A stretch of 55,747 bases of DNA from Pelotomaculum isophthalicicum JI (GTDB taxonomy: Bacteria; Bacillota; Desulfotomaculia; Desulfotomaculales; Pelotomaculaceae). The stretch lies in NCBI RefSeq assembly GCF_029478095.1, contig NZ_JAKOAV010000024.1:1-55747 (forward strand). The letters are read 5' to 3'. Every line of letters begins with the position of its first letter. The stretch's first letter is position 1. Under the pieces are notes generated by a model. That model had not been told where the DNA came from, did no database searches, and was given only the letters and a program-made list of their open reading frames with translations. Positions 1-7,304 of this stretch are shown here, in pieces. A program made the translations under genes and the position numbers.

Positions 1-141
1 AACATACCGTTCCGTGGCATAAATCGTCTTATGTCCAAGATATGTGGACAGGATGGGAAGTGCCACGTACATGTCTAGCCCAGCATCAACCATCTGTTTG
101 AAGGAGCCCACCGAAAAAGTGTGACGCTTATGTAACGCGTT
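1..141 (-). pseudogene. tyrosine recombinase C-terminal fragment (runs off left edge)
   Basis: Read on the minus strand, the segment encodes RHTFSVGSFKQM followed by VDAGLDMYVALPILSTYLGH and KTIYATERYV. This matches the box II (R-H-x-x-Y type) region of phage-type integrases: the catalytic Arg of RHT, then the LGHK motif, then the region leading to the catalytic Tyr (ERYV). It continues past the left edge. On its 5' side the reading frame enters a perfect palindrome and then meets an unrelated integrase remnant on the opposite strand, so the N-terminal half is missing here. It is therefore a broken copy rather than an intact gene. Family call is strong; whether it is dead cannot be proved without the missing flank. 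Confidence 0.7.
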
Positions 142-150
142 ACATAAGCG
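125..150. repeat. 26-bp perfect palindrome at integrase junction
   Basis: The 26 bases form a perfect inverted repeat with no spacer: 13-base arms, CGCTTATGTAACG and its complement. It lies exactly where two integrase fragments meet head to head. Each strand reads the same residues (N-A-L-H-K-R-H) into its own fragment, so the palindrome is made of the conserved H-x-x-R-H coding sequence of both. Confidence 0.85.
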
Positions 151-316
151 GCATAGCTGCGCCAGTTTGTTGTACGCCAACGGAGTCAGCCTGAAAGAGA
201 TCCAGGAGTGGTTGGGGCACAGTGATATTTCCACCACCTCGAACATTTACACCCACCTGGATTTTAGCTCCAAGGTCGCTTCGGCCAACGCCATCATCGG
301 CGTATATCCCTCCTGA
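134..316 (+). pseudogene. tyrosine recombinase C-terminal remnant
   Basis: The plus strand encodes NALHKRHSCASLLYANGV, then SLKEIQEWLGHSDISTTSN, then IYTHLD, ending at the TGA at 314-316. This is the C-terminal catalytic part of a phage/conjugative-element integrase (H-x-x-R-H, LGH and the Tyr in IYTHLD). No N-terminal part exists upstream: the sequence instead runs into the palindrome at 125-150 and an oppositely oriented integrase fragment. It lies about 170 bp from a tRNA-Leu gene, a common integration target, so it is probably the residue of an integrated element. The frame has no start codon of its own. Confidence 0.75.
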
Positions 317-487
317 CATCCCTCCAAAGCGGGCGGAATGCCAGGTAAATAGGGAGATGAGAGCACTGCAAATATGCGCTAAAATGTATCAGGTGACGGT
401 ATGCCGGGCGGCAAACAGAAAAGTGCCGCAAGAAAAGAAAAAGCCCTCAAATCCGCTTATATCACGGCTTTAAGAGCATTGATTTTC

Positions 488-573
488 TGGTGCCGATGGC
501 CGGAGTCGAACCGGCATGGAAGTTATCCAACGGTTTTTGAGACCGCCGCGTCTGCCAATTCCGCCACATCGGC
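488..573 (-). tRNA. tRNA-Leu (CAA)
   Basis: On the minus strand the sequence folds as a class II tRNA. The acceptor stem is GCCGATG paired with CATCGGC, followed by discriminator A and an encoded CCA. The D-arm contains GGCGGAATTGGCAGACGC. The anticodon loop CTCAAAA has anticodon CAA (Leu, codon TTG). A variable arm is present, and the T-arm has GGTTCGA. Length is 86 nt including CCA. Its 3' end faces the integrase remnants, consistent with use as an integration target in the past; no duplicated 3' end was found. Confidence 0.95.
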
Positions 574-836
574 AAATTATTTTTTAGCAAGGTTTATTCT
601 AGCAGAAAAAAGATATGCCGTCAATATGCTGAAGGCAGTATAGTGATGTTCTTGTGGCATATATTACCGGATAGGCTGTTTCGAAATACTTAACTTGTTA
701 AAGGATTTAGTAGGTGTAATGTCGAAATGCATATTGATAAATTATCGGGTACGGGGATAGTAACCCCATCGAGCATTTTTTATGAATGTTCTGTTACCTT
801 TTATATAGGTGGCCCTTTCGCAAAGGAGGGGTGAAG

Positions 837-1439
837 ATGCAACCGGCTGATAACATTCTCGTTGAGAGAAGTAAAAACGGGGATATGGAAGCCTTTGAGC
901 AACTTGTCCGCCGTTATGAGAATAAAGTTTACACGGTGGCTTACCGTTTTCTAGGCAACCATGCTGACGCGTCCGACCTTGCTCAAGATGCTTTTTTAAG
1001 GCTCTACCATGCCTTGCCAAGTTTTCGAGGTGAATCCAGTTTCATGACCTGGCTTTACCGTATCACCGCTAATGCGTGTCGCGATGAAATACGCCGTAGG
1101 CAAAGATATCATTTTATGTCTCTGGACAATGAAATTGAAAATAACGGTGACCATATTATGTCACGGGTATCCGGTCTGACTCCCTCGCCTGAGGAAGAAT
1201 TTGAGCAAAAAGAGTTTAATGATATGATCCAGCAATGTATTAATAGTCTTACGCCGGAGCATCGTTTAATTTTAGTCATGAGAGAAATACAGGGCTTGTC
1301 ATATGATGAGATGGCTGATGTATTAAAATGCTCCCTAGGCACGGTTAAGTCCCGATTAAGCCGTGCCAGGCAAGCGTTTAAAGAAATTTTTAATGATCGG
1401 AGGGAACTTTGGAGCAAGGACTCACGTCTAGCTAAATGA
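837..1439 (+). CDS. ECF RNA polymerase sigma factor (SigW-like)
   Basis: A 200-aa sigma-70 family extracytoplasmic-function sigma factor. Region 2 spans roughly residues 20-90 (YENKVYTVAYRFLGNHADA, SDLAQDAFLRLY, then FMTWLYRITANACRDEIRRR) and region 4 roughly 130-185 (LTPEHRLILVMREIQGLSYD, MADVLKCSLGTVKSRLSRAR). The ATG at 837 is preceded directly by AAAGGAGGGG, so it is preferred over an in-frame start 51 bases upstream. It directs RNA polymerase to a small regulon, usually for envelope stress. The gene just downstream (13-bp gap) encodes a zinc-finger anti-sigma factor, giving the standard sigma/anti-sigma operon. The inducing signal cannot be read from sequence. Confidence 0.93.
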   Translation: MQPADNILVERSKNGDMEAFEQLVRRYENKVYTVAYRFLGNHADASDLAQDAFLRLYHALPSFRGESSFMTWLYRITANACRDEIRRRQRYHFMSLDNEIENNGDHIMSRVSGLTPSPEEEFEQKEFNDMIQQCINSLTPEHRLILVMREIQGLSYDEMADVLKCSLGTVKSRLSRARQAFKEIFNDRRELWSKDSRLAK

Positions 1440-1452
1440 GGGGGGATGAGAG

Positions 1453-2541
1453 GTGCAGTGCCTGGAAATTGAGGAACTGCTTTCACCTTATCTAGACGAA
1501 GTACTTGACCCATCGGAAAGTGAAGTTGTTGCCTCTCACCTGGCTGTATGCGCAAGTTGCCGGGAAAAGTATGATATTCTCAATGAAACTGTCAATTTCA
1601 TTAAAAACTTGCCGGAGATGGCGTCACCCCCTGAGTTCGGCACCCAGGTAATAAATGAGGTCTTAACATATCCAGCACGTGAAAAGACCGGTTTGGGCAG
1701 TGTTTTTAAGACCTTCAAAAAGAGTGGCTGGTTGCGTGCGTGCTCTTTTGCCGCCATGTTCGTGGTTATATTTAGTATAACCACGTTGATTTATGGGATG
1801 CCGCCGGGGCAATGGTACCAAAAAATATCTTCGTTGCTGGTTTACGAACAACGGAACGAGCCAAAACCAGACGCTGAAATAAAAAGTAATGAACGTGTAG
1901 ATATAAACGAAACTGACCCAAAAGAGGATGGCCCGGGGTATGAGGATAAACTTGATAATATTCCTGGCTTACCAGCCAACGATGGCAGTTCGCCAGCCGG
2001 AATACCCGTTGTCCCGCAAAAAATGGCTGAAAAAGAAGGGGCTATTATCACAGAAGTTGCTTATGGTTATATTCCGGCTTCCAATAAGGAACCGCATAAT
2101 TTGTTGCTTGATGCTACTCTTGCCCTGTCAACAGAGAATCCGTCTGTTGTGCCGGAAAAAATCGCCGACCTGGCTGATAAAAATGGGGGTTACTTGGCGC
2201 CGGGAAGTTCTGAAGAAGGAACGCTCACTGTAAAGGTGCCTGCAGACCGGTTTGATAATGTGTTAAGCAGCATCAGGGAGATGGGTAACACAGATACGAG
2301 ACGAATTGCTGGTGAAGATGTCAGTGAAAAAATATCAGGTTATGAGAATAATATAAGGTATTTAGCAAACGAAAAGCAAATGTCTCTAAAAGCGATTGAA
2401 AATGCCGGTTCATCTGCCGAAACGCAGGCGGCGCAAGCGCAGCTTGACAAGGTGCAAACAGATATGGAACAGCAGAAGAAGTTGTATAGTAAACTGTTAA
2501 ACGATACACATGTTGCGACTATAAAAGTAAACCTGCAGTGA
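1453..2541 (+). CDS. zinc-finger anti-sigma factor with DUF4349 domain
   Basis: A 362-aa, GTG-started membrane protein. The N-terminus is a zf-HC2 anti-sigma domain: a conserved Cys, then the H-x3-C-x2-C motif in HLAVCASCREKY (about residues 30-40). One transmembrane helix follows at about residues 95-117 (CSFAAMFVVIFSITTLIYGM), then an acidic, low-complexity linker to about 180. The extracytoplasmic part resembles DUF4349: LLLDATLALSTENPSVVPEK, KVPADRFDNVLSSIREMG, and a coiled-coil stretch rich in Gln/Ala near residues 305-345. Unlike many DUF4349 proteins it ends without a second membrane helix. It presumably holds the upstream ECF sigma factor inactive until an envelope signal acts on the outer domain. 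Domain calls are firm for the zinc finger and good for DUF4349. Confidence 0.85.
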   Translation: MQCLEIEELLSPYLDEVLDPSESEVVASHLAVCASCREKYDILNETVNFIKNLPEMASPPEFGTQVINEVLTYPAREKTGLGSVFKTFKKSGWLRACSFAAMFVVIFSITTLIYGMPPGQWYQKISSLLVYEQRNEPKPDAEIKSNERVDINETDPKEDGPGYEDKLDNIPGLPANDGSSPAGIPVVPQKMAEKEGAIITEVAYGYIPASNKEPHNLLLDATLALSTENPSVVPEKIADLADKNGGYLAPGSSEEGTLTVKVPADRFDNVLSSIREMGNTDTRRIAGEDVSEKISGYENNIRYLANEKQMSLKAIENAGSSAETQAAQAQLDKVQTDMEQQKKLYSKLLNDTHVATIKVNLQ

Positions 2542-2546
2542 ATTTT

Positions 2547-2579
2547 ACTGCCGCATTATTTAAAGGGCAGTATTTTTTC
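2547..2579 (+). terminator. Rho-independent terminator of sigma/anti-sigma operon
   Basis: ACTGCC (2547-2552) pairs with GGCAGT (2566-2571) across a 13-base loop and is followed by a T-rich run. It begins just after the stop codon at 2541. Confidence 0.6.
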
Positions 2580-2668
2580 TTGTCATTAACGGATATAATA
2601 GATAAAATAAATAGATGAGAAACATAGTTGTCCATAAATAAAATTTATACAAGAAGGGAGGTCGTGAA

Positions 2669-2890
2669 GTGAAGGAAAAAGTTCAGGAAGTAATCAATAA
2701 AGTACGGCCTTTTCTCCAAAGAGACGGGGGAGATGTTGAGCTTGTGGGAGTCGATCCCGACGGGTTGGTTAAAGTGCGGTTGAAGGGTGCTTGCGGCGGT
2801 TGACCGGGCGCCACAATAACCCTCAAGCAGGGTATTGAGCGGATGCTCAAGCAGGAGATTCCGGAAGTAAAAGAAGTTATATCTGTTTAA
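2669..2890 (+). CDS. NifU-like Fe-S scaffold protein, candidate selenoprotein (TGA at codon 45)
   Basis: The reading frame encodes 73 residues typical of the short NifU C-terminal-domain family: [59 protein letters not shown], then [14 protein letters not shown]. The family's CxxC cluster-binding motif appears as C42-G-G-TGA45-P: the in-frame TGA (2801-2803) sits exactly where the second Cys is expected, and homology resumes at once after it. The GTG at 2669 follows AAGAAGGGAGG. A bacterial SECIS-like hairpin lies downstream: CCCTCAA (2820-2826) pairs with TTGAG..GG (2835-2842, one bulge), with an 8-base loop starting with G about 23 nt after the TGA. Alternatively the TGA is a point nonsense mutation or a sequencing error; the intact downstream frame argues against long-standing decay. 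Confidence 0.75.
2820..2842 (+). promoter_or_regulatory. candidate bacterial SECIS hairpin in NifU-like gene
   Basis: CCCTCAA (2820-2826) pairs with TTGAG and GG (2835-2842, one bulged C). The loop is GCAGGGTA, whose first base is the G that bacterial SECIS loops usually carry. The distance from the TGA to the loop is about 23 nt, within the usual range. A competing hairpin, ACCCT/AGGGT (2819-2833), overlaps it. No fold energy was computed. Confidence 0.45.
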
Positions 2891-2895
2891 AAAGT

Positions 2896-2920
2896 ACCCT
2901 CTGCGAAGAGGGTCTTTAAT
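2896..2920 (+). terminator. terminator downstream of NifU-like gene
   Basis: A perfect 7-bp stem ACCCTCT/AGAGGGT (2896-2902 / 2907-2913) with a GCGA tetraloop is followed by CTTTAATT. It lies 5 bases past the TAA and is evidence that the gene on both sides of the TGA is one transcription unit. Confidence 0.7.
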
Positions 2921-2974
2921 TAACATGAAAGTTTCTTTTCCACGGCAAATGAATTAACGGATATGATGGTTTTG

Positions 2975-3535
2975 TTATAGAGGGAATCCTTGAACGTAAA
3001 TTCCATACCTTGCGTTGTTTTCTTTAAATTTATCGTAATCCATGAAGATGACCTCAAAAGTACCTGTTTCACCTGGGGCTAACTCTGTCGGTTCAAGGTT
3101 TGTGCTATATGTTCGTGTGAGTTCCTGGTTATCAGTGTTCAGCAGTTTGCCGTATACCGTCAATGTTGTTAACCTGCGATTGCCCGTATTAATCACTTCT
3201 CCTGATACGGTTAGTATCGTTATACCTTCTGTTATTTTATTAACCTTAATCGCGTAGTCGTCTGTTAGGTCAATACCCGTTTTTGGGTCTGGAACAGGCA
3301 GTGTTACTGAAGCGGTTTCGCTTTCAGGCGCCCATTCAAATGTGCCGCCCATGCTCCTGGCCAGCGTCTCAATTGGAACCATTACCTGACCGTCTACCAT
3401 AACTCCCGCGCCTTCAAGTTTTTGTCCGTTAATAATTAGGTTTATACCTTTTGTGTCGGCAAATACACCCGCTGTGCAAGCTAAACTTAATATAACACCA
3501 ATCAACAGCAATTTTATTAAGCGTTCTCCCATCAT
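2975..3535 (-). CDS. secreted stalk-domain (copper amine oxidase N-like) protein
   Basis: A 186-aa exported protein of unknown function. The signal peptide is at residues 1-26 (LIKLLLIGVILSLACTAGVF ending FADT). It is followed by a copper-amine-oxidase-N-like stalk domain (INLIINGQKLEGAGVMVDGQ, VMVPIETLARSMGGTFEW, residues ~30-85), which in Firmicutes is a cell-wall-associated module without oxidase activity. The second half looks like an FxLYD-type immunoglobulin fold (ITILTVSGEVINTGNR, TVYGKLLNTDNQEL, LAPGETGTFEVIF). The start is taken at the ATG pair following GGGGGATC; an in-frame ATG 12 bases upstream lacks a site. It is a single gene between convergent and divergent neighbours. Confidence 0.75.
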   Translation of the reverse strand: MMGERLIKLLLIGVILSLACTAGVFADTKGINLIINGQKLEGAGVMVDGQVMVPIETLARSMGGTFEWAPESETASVTLPVPDPKTGIDLTDDYAIKVNKITEGITILTVSGEVINTGNRRLTTLTVYGKLLNTDNQELTRTYSTNLEPTELAPGETGTFEVIFMDYDKFKENNARYGIYVQGFPL

Positions 3536-3638
3536 GATCCCCCGCATTTGGTATTATTCCCTCAAGAGTTGCAAATACAATATTTATAATATAAAAGACG
3601 AAAAAATACCTGTTAATGTTCCGTGTGTGCAACAATGA

Positions 3639-3668
3639 AAAGCGGACTCAATTCTTCGAGCCCGCTTT
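3639..3668 (-). terminator. terminator of acs
   Basis: AAAGCGGACTC (3639-3649) pairs with GAGCCCGCTTT (3658-3668), with one A/C mismatch and an 8-base loop; on the minus strand it is followed by TTTT. It lies 30 bases beyond the acs stop codon. Confidence 0.6.
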
Positions 3669-3699
3669 CAGAAGTCTTTAGTTTATCACTATTTAATGC

Positions 3700-5661
3700 T
3701 TACTGCCTGTTTGCCACCAGGTTGTCTACCACGGTGGAATCGGCCAGTGTCGAGGTGTCGCCGAGTTCGTCAACAGCGCCGGCGGCGATTTTCCTCAGGA
3801 TCCTTCTCATAATCTTACCGCTTCTGGTCTTAGGCATGCCAGGAGTGAATTGAATCTTGTCAGGCGAGGCAATCGGTCCAATTTCCTTACGCACGTGCGC
3901 TACAAGCTCTTTCTTAAGCTCGTCTGTGCCTTCCACGCCTTCTTTCAGCGTCACATAAGCGTAAATGCCTTCACCTTTAATGTCGTGCGGGAAACCAACA
4001 ACCGCAGCTTCCGCTACTGTCGCGTGCGCTACTAAAGCGCTTTCAACTTCCGCGGTGCCCATCCGGTGTCCGGAAACGTTGATAACATCGTCCACGCGGC
4101 CTAATAACCAGTAGTAACCGTCTTCATCTTTGCGCGCGCCGTCGCCGCTGAAATAATGGCCGGGCTGTTGTACGAAGTAAGTTTCTTTAAACCTGTTCGG
4201 ATCGCCATAAACGCCGCGCATAATGCCGGGCCAAGGCTTCTTCATGCAAAGGTGGCCGCCCTCGTTCACGCCGGCTTCTTTGCCTTCCGCCGTAAGCAGT
4301 ACGGGAACCACGCCAAAGAACGGATTTACGGCCGAACCGGGCTTCATCGGGTGGGCGCCCGGCATTGGGGCGATTAAGTGCCCGCCGGTCTCAGTCTGCC
4401 ACCATGTGTCAACAATCGGGCATTTTTCCTTGCCGATGACTGTATAGTACCACATCCAGGCTTCCGGGTTAATCGGCTCGCCGACCGAAGCCAGCAGGCG
4501 CAGGGAGCTGAGGTCTCTGCCTTTAGGCCACTGATCGCCGTCCTTCATCATGGCGCGGATGGCGGTGGGAGCTGTATATAAAATGTTTACTCCATATTTC
4601 TCTACAATTTGCCAGAACCGGTCCGGCGCGGGATAGTTCGGCACGCCTTCAAATATCAGGGAGGTCGCGCCTAATCCCAGCGGGCCGTATACACAATAGC
4701 TGTGCCCGGTTACCCAGCCGATATCAGCTGTGCAGAAATAAACGTCTTCATCGCGAATATCGAAGAAATACTTGACGGTCATCATGGCATAGAGGTGGTA
4801 TCCGGCAGTGGTATGCATGGCTCCTTTGGGTTTGCCGGTGCTGCCGCTTGTATATAGAATGAAAAGGGGATCTTCCGAATCCATTGCTTCCGGTTCGCAC
4901 TTGTTCGAAGCTGTCGCCATCAAATCGTCCCAGTATACGTCGCGTCCTTCCACCATGTTGCATTCCTTGTCCACTCTCTTGACCACGATGCATTTCTTGA
5001 TGTCAGGACATTGGGCCATGGCGGCGTCGGCCACGTCTTTGGAACCCAGGAATTTGCCGGAACGGTATCCAAAGTTATTGGTGATCAGTATTTCCGCTTT
5101 AGCGTCCAGCATCCTGTCGCGAATCGCTTCGGCGCTAAAACCGCCGAATACGATGCAGTGGATGGCACCGATCCTGGTGCAGGCCAGCATGGCGATAACC
5201 AGTTCAGGGATCATCGGCAGGTATATGCCAACCCGGTCTCCTCTTTTAACTCCCTGGCTCTTCAGGACGTTGGCGAATTTGCAAACTTCATTATGAAGCT
5301 GTTGGTAAGTGTAAGTCTTGCTATCCTCTAAGGGCTCGCCCTGCCAGATAATCGCGGCTTTGTTCTTCCGCGGGCCGTCCAGGTGGCGGTCCAGGCAGTT
5401 GTATGATACATTCAGCTTGCCGCCCGCGAAATAGCGAATGTAAATATCATCGGTAAAGCTGTATTCTTCAACTGTTTCCCACTTCTTGAACCAGGTCAGG
5501 TTTTCTTCGGCCATCTGTGCCCAAAACTCGTTCGGGTTTTCGACAGACCTTTTGTACATCTCCTTGTACTGTTCCAAACTGTTAACCCTGGCTTTTGCGA
5601 CAAACTCCGGGGATGGATTGAAAACCCTGTTTTCAACCATCATCGATTTCATTTCCGCCAT
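3700..5661 (-). CDS. acs: acetyl-CoA synthetase (AMP-forming)
   Basis: A 653-aa cytoplasmic enzyme that converts acetate, ATP and CoA to acetyl-CoA, AMP and PPi through acetyl-adenylate. The full family length is present. Visible motifs are the P-loop-like A3 motif YTSGSTGKPKGAMHTTAGY (about residue 268 on), the TWWQTETGG block, the YWLLGRVDDVINVSGHR hinge region, and the C-terminal PKTRSGKIMRRILRK, whose Lys (about 616) is the catalytic, acetylation-regulated lysine. ATG is preceded by GGAGGGG. It is monocistronic, with its own downstream terminator. In an anaerobe of this kind it probably serves acetate assimilation or, in reverse, energy metabolism; that role is inference. Confidence 0.96.
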   Translation of the reverse strand: MAEMKSMMVENRVFNPSPEFVAKARVNSLEQYKEMYKRSVENPNEFWAQMAEENLTWFKKWETVEEYSFTDDIYIRYFAGGKLNVSYNCLDRHLDGPRKNKAAIIWQGEPLEDSKTYTYQQLHNEVCKFANVLKSQGVKRGDRVGIYLPMIPELVIAMLACTRIGAIHCIVFGGFSAEAIRDRMLDAKAEILITNNFGYRSGKFLGSKDVADAAMAQCPDIKKCIVVKRVDKECNMVEGRDVYWDDLMATASNKCEPEAMDSEDPLFILYTSGSTGKPKGAMHTTAGYHLYAMMTVKYFFDIRDEDVYFCTADIGWVTGHSYCVYGPLGLGATSLIFEGVPNYPAPDRFWQIVEKYGVNILYTAPTAIRAMMKDGDQWPKGRDLSSLRLLASVGEPINPEAWMWYYTVIGKEKCPIVDTWWQTETGGHLIAPMPGAHPMKPGSAVNPFFGVVPVLLTAEGKEAGVNEGGHLCMKKPWPGIMRGVYGDPNRFKETYFVQQPGHYFSGDGARKDEDGYYWLLGRVDDVINVSGHRMGTAEVESALVAHATVAEAAVVGFPHDIKGEGIYAYVTLKEGVEGTDELKKELVAHVRKEIGPIASPDKIQFTPGMPKTRSGKIMRRILRKIAAGAVDELGDTSTLADSTVVDNLVANRQ

Positions 5662-5884
5662 GTTTTCCCCTCCATGATATTATTGGATATTAGATTCCAT
5701 CGGCTCTTATGCAGATTTCGACCGTTAATATAGTACATCATTATAATTAAATAATTAAGAAATTTGCTTTTAGTTAACAGAATAGGCCCCCTAAATGCAT
5801 TATGGGCGGTCGAATGGTTAAGAGCATTATGTGAAATGAAAATAAACCGGGGGTGAATGGTTGTTACAGGAGTGTGAAAGTAAT

Positions 5885-5910
5885 AATTACCCCCTGGACA
5901 GGGGGTAATT
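5885..5910 (-). terminator. terminator of coat protein operon
   Basis: A perfect 10-bp stem AATTACCCCC/GGGGGTAATT with a 6-base loop lies just beyond the stop of the minus-strand coat protein gene ending at 5918; on that strand it is followed by an AT-rich tail with TTT. Confidence 0.7.
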
Positions 5911-5917
5911 AAGAGGT

Positions 5918-6286
5918 TTAGGTTAACGGATTTTGTGGCGCGCCGGTTCCGGATTGAAACCCGTATTTGGGGAAAACCGCCTGGTAATTGCCGGGCTGCG
6001 CACCGGTTCGTTGGTAGGCGGTAGTTTGCACACGCTGCAACTCCTGGCCCCACTTGTTAAGATTTTGGTTGATATCATTAATGTTCGCCGTTTTGGCCTG
6101 ATACCAGCCACGGTTGTTCATTTCGTTGAATATTTCGTGTTGAATTAGATATTCATCTCTTAAAACATTGATAAAAGCTTCTTTGAGTTGTGGGTTTGAC
6201 GCCTCTATGGCGGCGGTATTATAGCCGTCGGCGATGTATTTTTCCATAACCAGGGAATCAGTTAAACGGTCTTTTTCTTCCAGCAT
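5918..6286 (-). CDS. spore coat protein, CotF family
   Basis: A 122-aa protein of the CotF/ferritin-like helical coat family: MLEEKDRLTDSLVMEKYIAD, GYNTAAIEASNPQLKEAFIN and VLRDEYLIQHEIFNEMNNRG form the typical helical pair. The C-terminus (about 85-122) is Gln/Gly/Pro-rich. The ATG at 6286 lies 8 bases after AAGGAGG; an in-frame GTG three codons upstream overlaps that site and is not preferred. The gene directly upstream encodes a shorter relative, so the two form a small coat operon, presumably expressed in the mother cell during sporulation. Family assignment is from pattern recognition of the CotF domain. Confidence 0.75.
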   Translation of the reverse strand: MLEEKDRLTDSLVMEKYIADGYNTAAIEASNPQLKEAFINVLRDEYLIQHEIFNEMNNRGWYQAKTANINDINQNLNKWGQELQRVQTTAYQRTGAQPGNYQAVFPKYGFQSGTGAPQNPLT

Positions 6287-6299
6287 TGTTTTCACCTCC

Positions 6300-6509
6300 T
6301 TAGAATTGTCTTTGGCCGGCCAAGTTTTGCACGCTTCTTAAAATTGTTTCATAGTGGCCCCGGTGCCTGTCCGCGGCGGCAGAATAAATCTGCTGAAGTT
6401 TCGGGTCGGTGGACTGCTGGGCGCACGTCGCGTACTTGGCGATGGCCAGCGCTTCCGACCTGAGTTGTTCCCCTATTTGGAGAAGCTCCATTTCAGTAAT
6501 TTGTGTCAA
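6300..6509 (-). CDS. small CotF-like / ferritin-like coat-associated protein
   Basis: A 69-aa helical protein, MTQITEMELLQIGEQLRSEA, LAIAKYATCAQQSTDPKLQQ, then IYSAAADRHRGHYETILRSV. It resembles the short partner commonly found upstream of CotF-type coat proteins. The start is TTG at 6509, with AAGGAGGTGG upstream at good spacing. The gene ends 13 bases before the start of the larger CotF-like gene, so the two are co-transcribed. It may pair with that protein in the spore coat. Confidence 0.65.
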   Translation of the reverse strand: MTQITEMELLQIGEQLRSEALAIAKYATCAQQSTDPKLQQIYSAAADRHRGHYETILRSVQNLAGQRQF

Positions 6510-6640
6510 CGATATCCACCTCCTTATTCGGTTTAAAATAGTTTGGCCCGGATCTATGAAAAAAATGCAAAATTACTAGACTCCTGGAAGCAAATTCTTC
6601 TTTTGCCGCCTGTATTTCGGCGCCATCGCATAAAACAAAA

Positions 6641-6659
6641 AAGCACCTTTAAGGTGCTT
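6641..6659 (-). terminator. terminator of membrane protein gene
   Basis: The 19-base near-perfect inverted repeat AAGCACCTT-T-AAGGTGCTT is followed on the minus strand by TTTTTTG. It lies just beyond the stop of the minus-strand gene ending at 6684. Confidence 0.75.
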
Positions 6660-6683
6660 GAAGGCATAATTTAATAAAAACTA

Positions 6684-7094
6684 CTATCTTCTTACCGGTT
6701 TCAAGGAAAAATAGGCGGTTAAGATTAGCAATAAGCCGATCAGGATTCCGGCGGAACCGGCCAGCATATTTATCAAGCCGCCGCCAAACGCCGATCCAAA
6801 AGCTTGGCTTGCGCTGCACGCGCTTTGCTTTGCGGCTTGCACTGCCTGTTGGCCGCAGAAGAAAGGCAGAAACAATGATGCCAGAGGGATGGCCAGGCAT
6901 TCTACCCCGGCGGTAAAACATGCTCTGGACCAAATTTTTCCGCTCGATTCCGCCTTGCGGTAAAGCAGCAGGCTGAATGCAACCCAGGCGATCAAAAACG
7001 CCATGAATGCGGCTTTAGGGCTTGCCAGAAAGACGAGCAGGCAAAACAGGAGTCCCGTAACTAAACCGGCGATAACAGCAGAGAGAATTCGCAC
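6684..7094 (-). CDS. hypothetical membrane protein
   Basis: A 136-aa protein of unknown function with about four hydrophobic helices: residues 3-26 (ILSAVIAGLVTGLLFCLLVF), 29-47 (AFMAFLIAWVAFSLLLYR), 63-80 (CLAIPLASLFLPFFCG) and 107-130 (MLAGSAGILIGLLLILTAYF). A Gln/Ala/Ser-rich segment with Cys lies between helices three and four. GTG start preceded by AAAGGAGGG. It is monocistronic, followed by its own terminator. No family was recognised. Confidence 0.6.
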   Translation of the reverse strand: MRILSAVIAGLVTGLLFCLLVFLASPKAAFMAFLIAWVAFSLLLYRKAESSGKIWSRACFTAGVECLAIPLASLFLPFFCGQQAVQAAKQSACSASQAFGSAFGGGLINMLAGSAGILIGLLLILTAYFSLKPVRR

Positions 7095-7167
7095 TAATGA
7101 ACCCTCCTTTCTTTTTAATGTAAGTTTATGCTTGTTTATCTCCAGATATTTCTCATTACAATAAAGT

Positions 7168-7263
7168 AGTCAGGAGTCAGGAGTCAGAATTCAGAATATT
7201 AAAGACGATCAACCATTCTTTCATTCTTTTATTCTGACTCCTGACTCCTGAATTCTGAATTCT
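7168..7263. repeat. intergenic inverted repeat element A (GTCAGGAGTCAG family)
   Basis: The left arm at 7168-7197 (two AGTCAGG units then AGTCAGAATTCAGAAT) and the right arm at 7231-7263 (ATTCTGACTCCTGACTCCTG and two GAATTCT units) are inverted copies sharing about 20 bases. Related elements lie at 20378-20550 and 25198-25320, always between genes. Confidence 0.8.
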
Positions 7264-7273
7264 AATCAAAAAA

Positions 7274-7290
7274 GAGCCCCTTGTGGGCTC
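7274..7290 (-). terminator. terminator of 33-aa membrane protein gene
   Basis: Stem GAGCCC/GGGCTC (7274-7279 / 7285-7290) with a 5-base loop; on the minus strand TTTTTT follows. On the plus strand ATTTTTG also follows, so it may work both ways. Confidence 0.7.
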
Positions 7291-7304
7291 ATTTTTGTCT
7301 TTTA

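Noticed and set aside
742-1020. minus-strand frame overlapping the sigma factor start
   Set aside because: It mirrors the conserved sigma factor region 2 and has no ribosome binding site or family features.
2590-2600. TATAAT upstream of the NifU-like gene as a full promoter
   Set aside because: A good -10 is present but no -35 at acceptable spacing could be recognised.
2801-2803. NifU-like gene as an ordinary pseudogene
   Set aside because: The TGA is at the exact conserved Cys, the frame and similarity continue undisturbed, and a SECIS-like hairpin and terminator follow; still listed as the main alternative.
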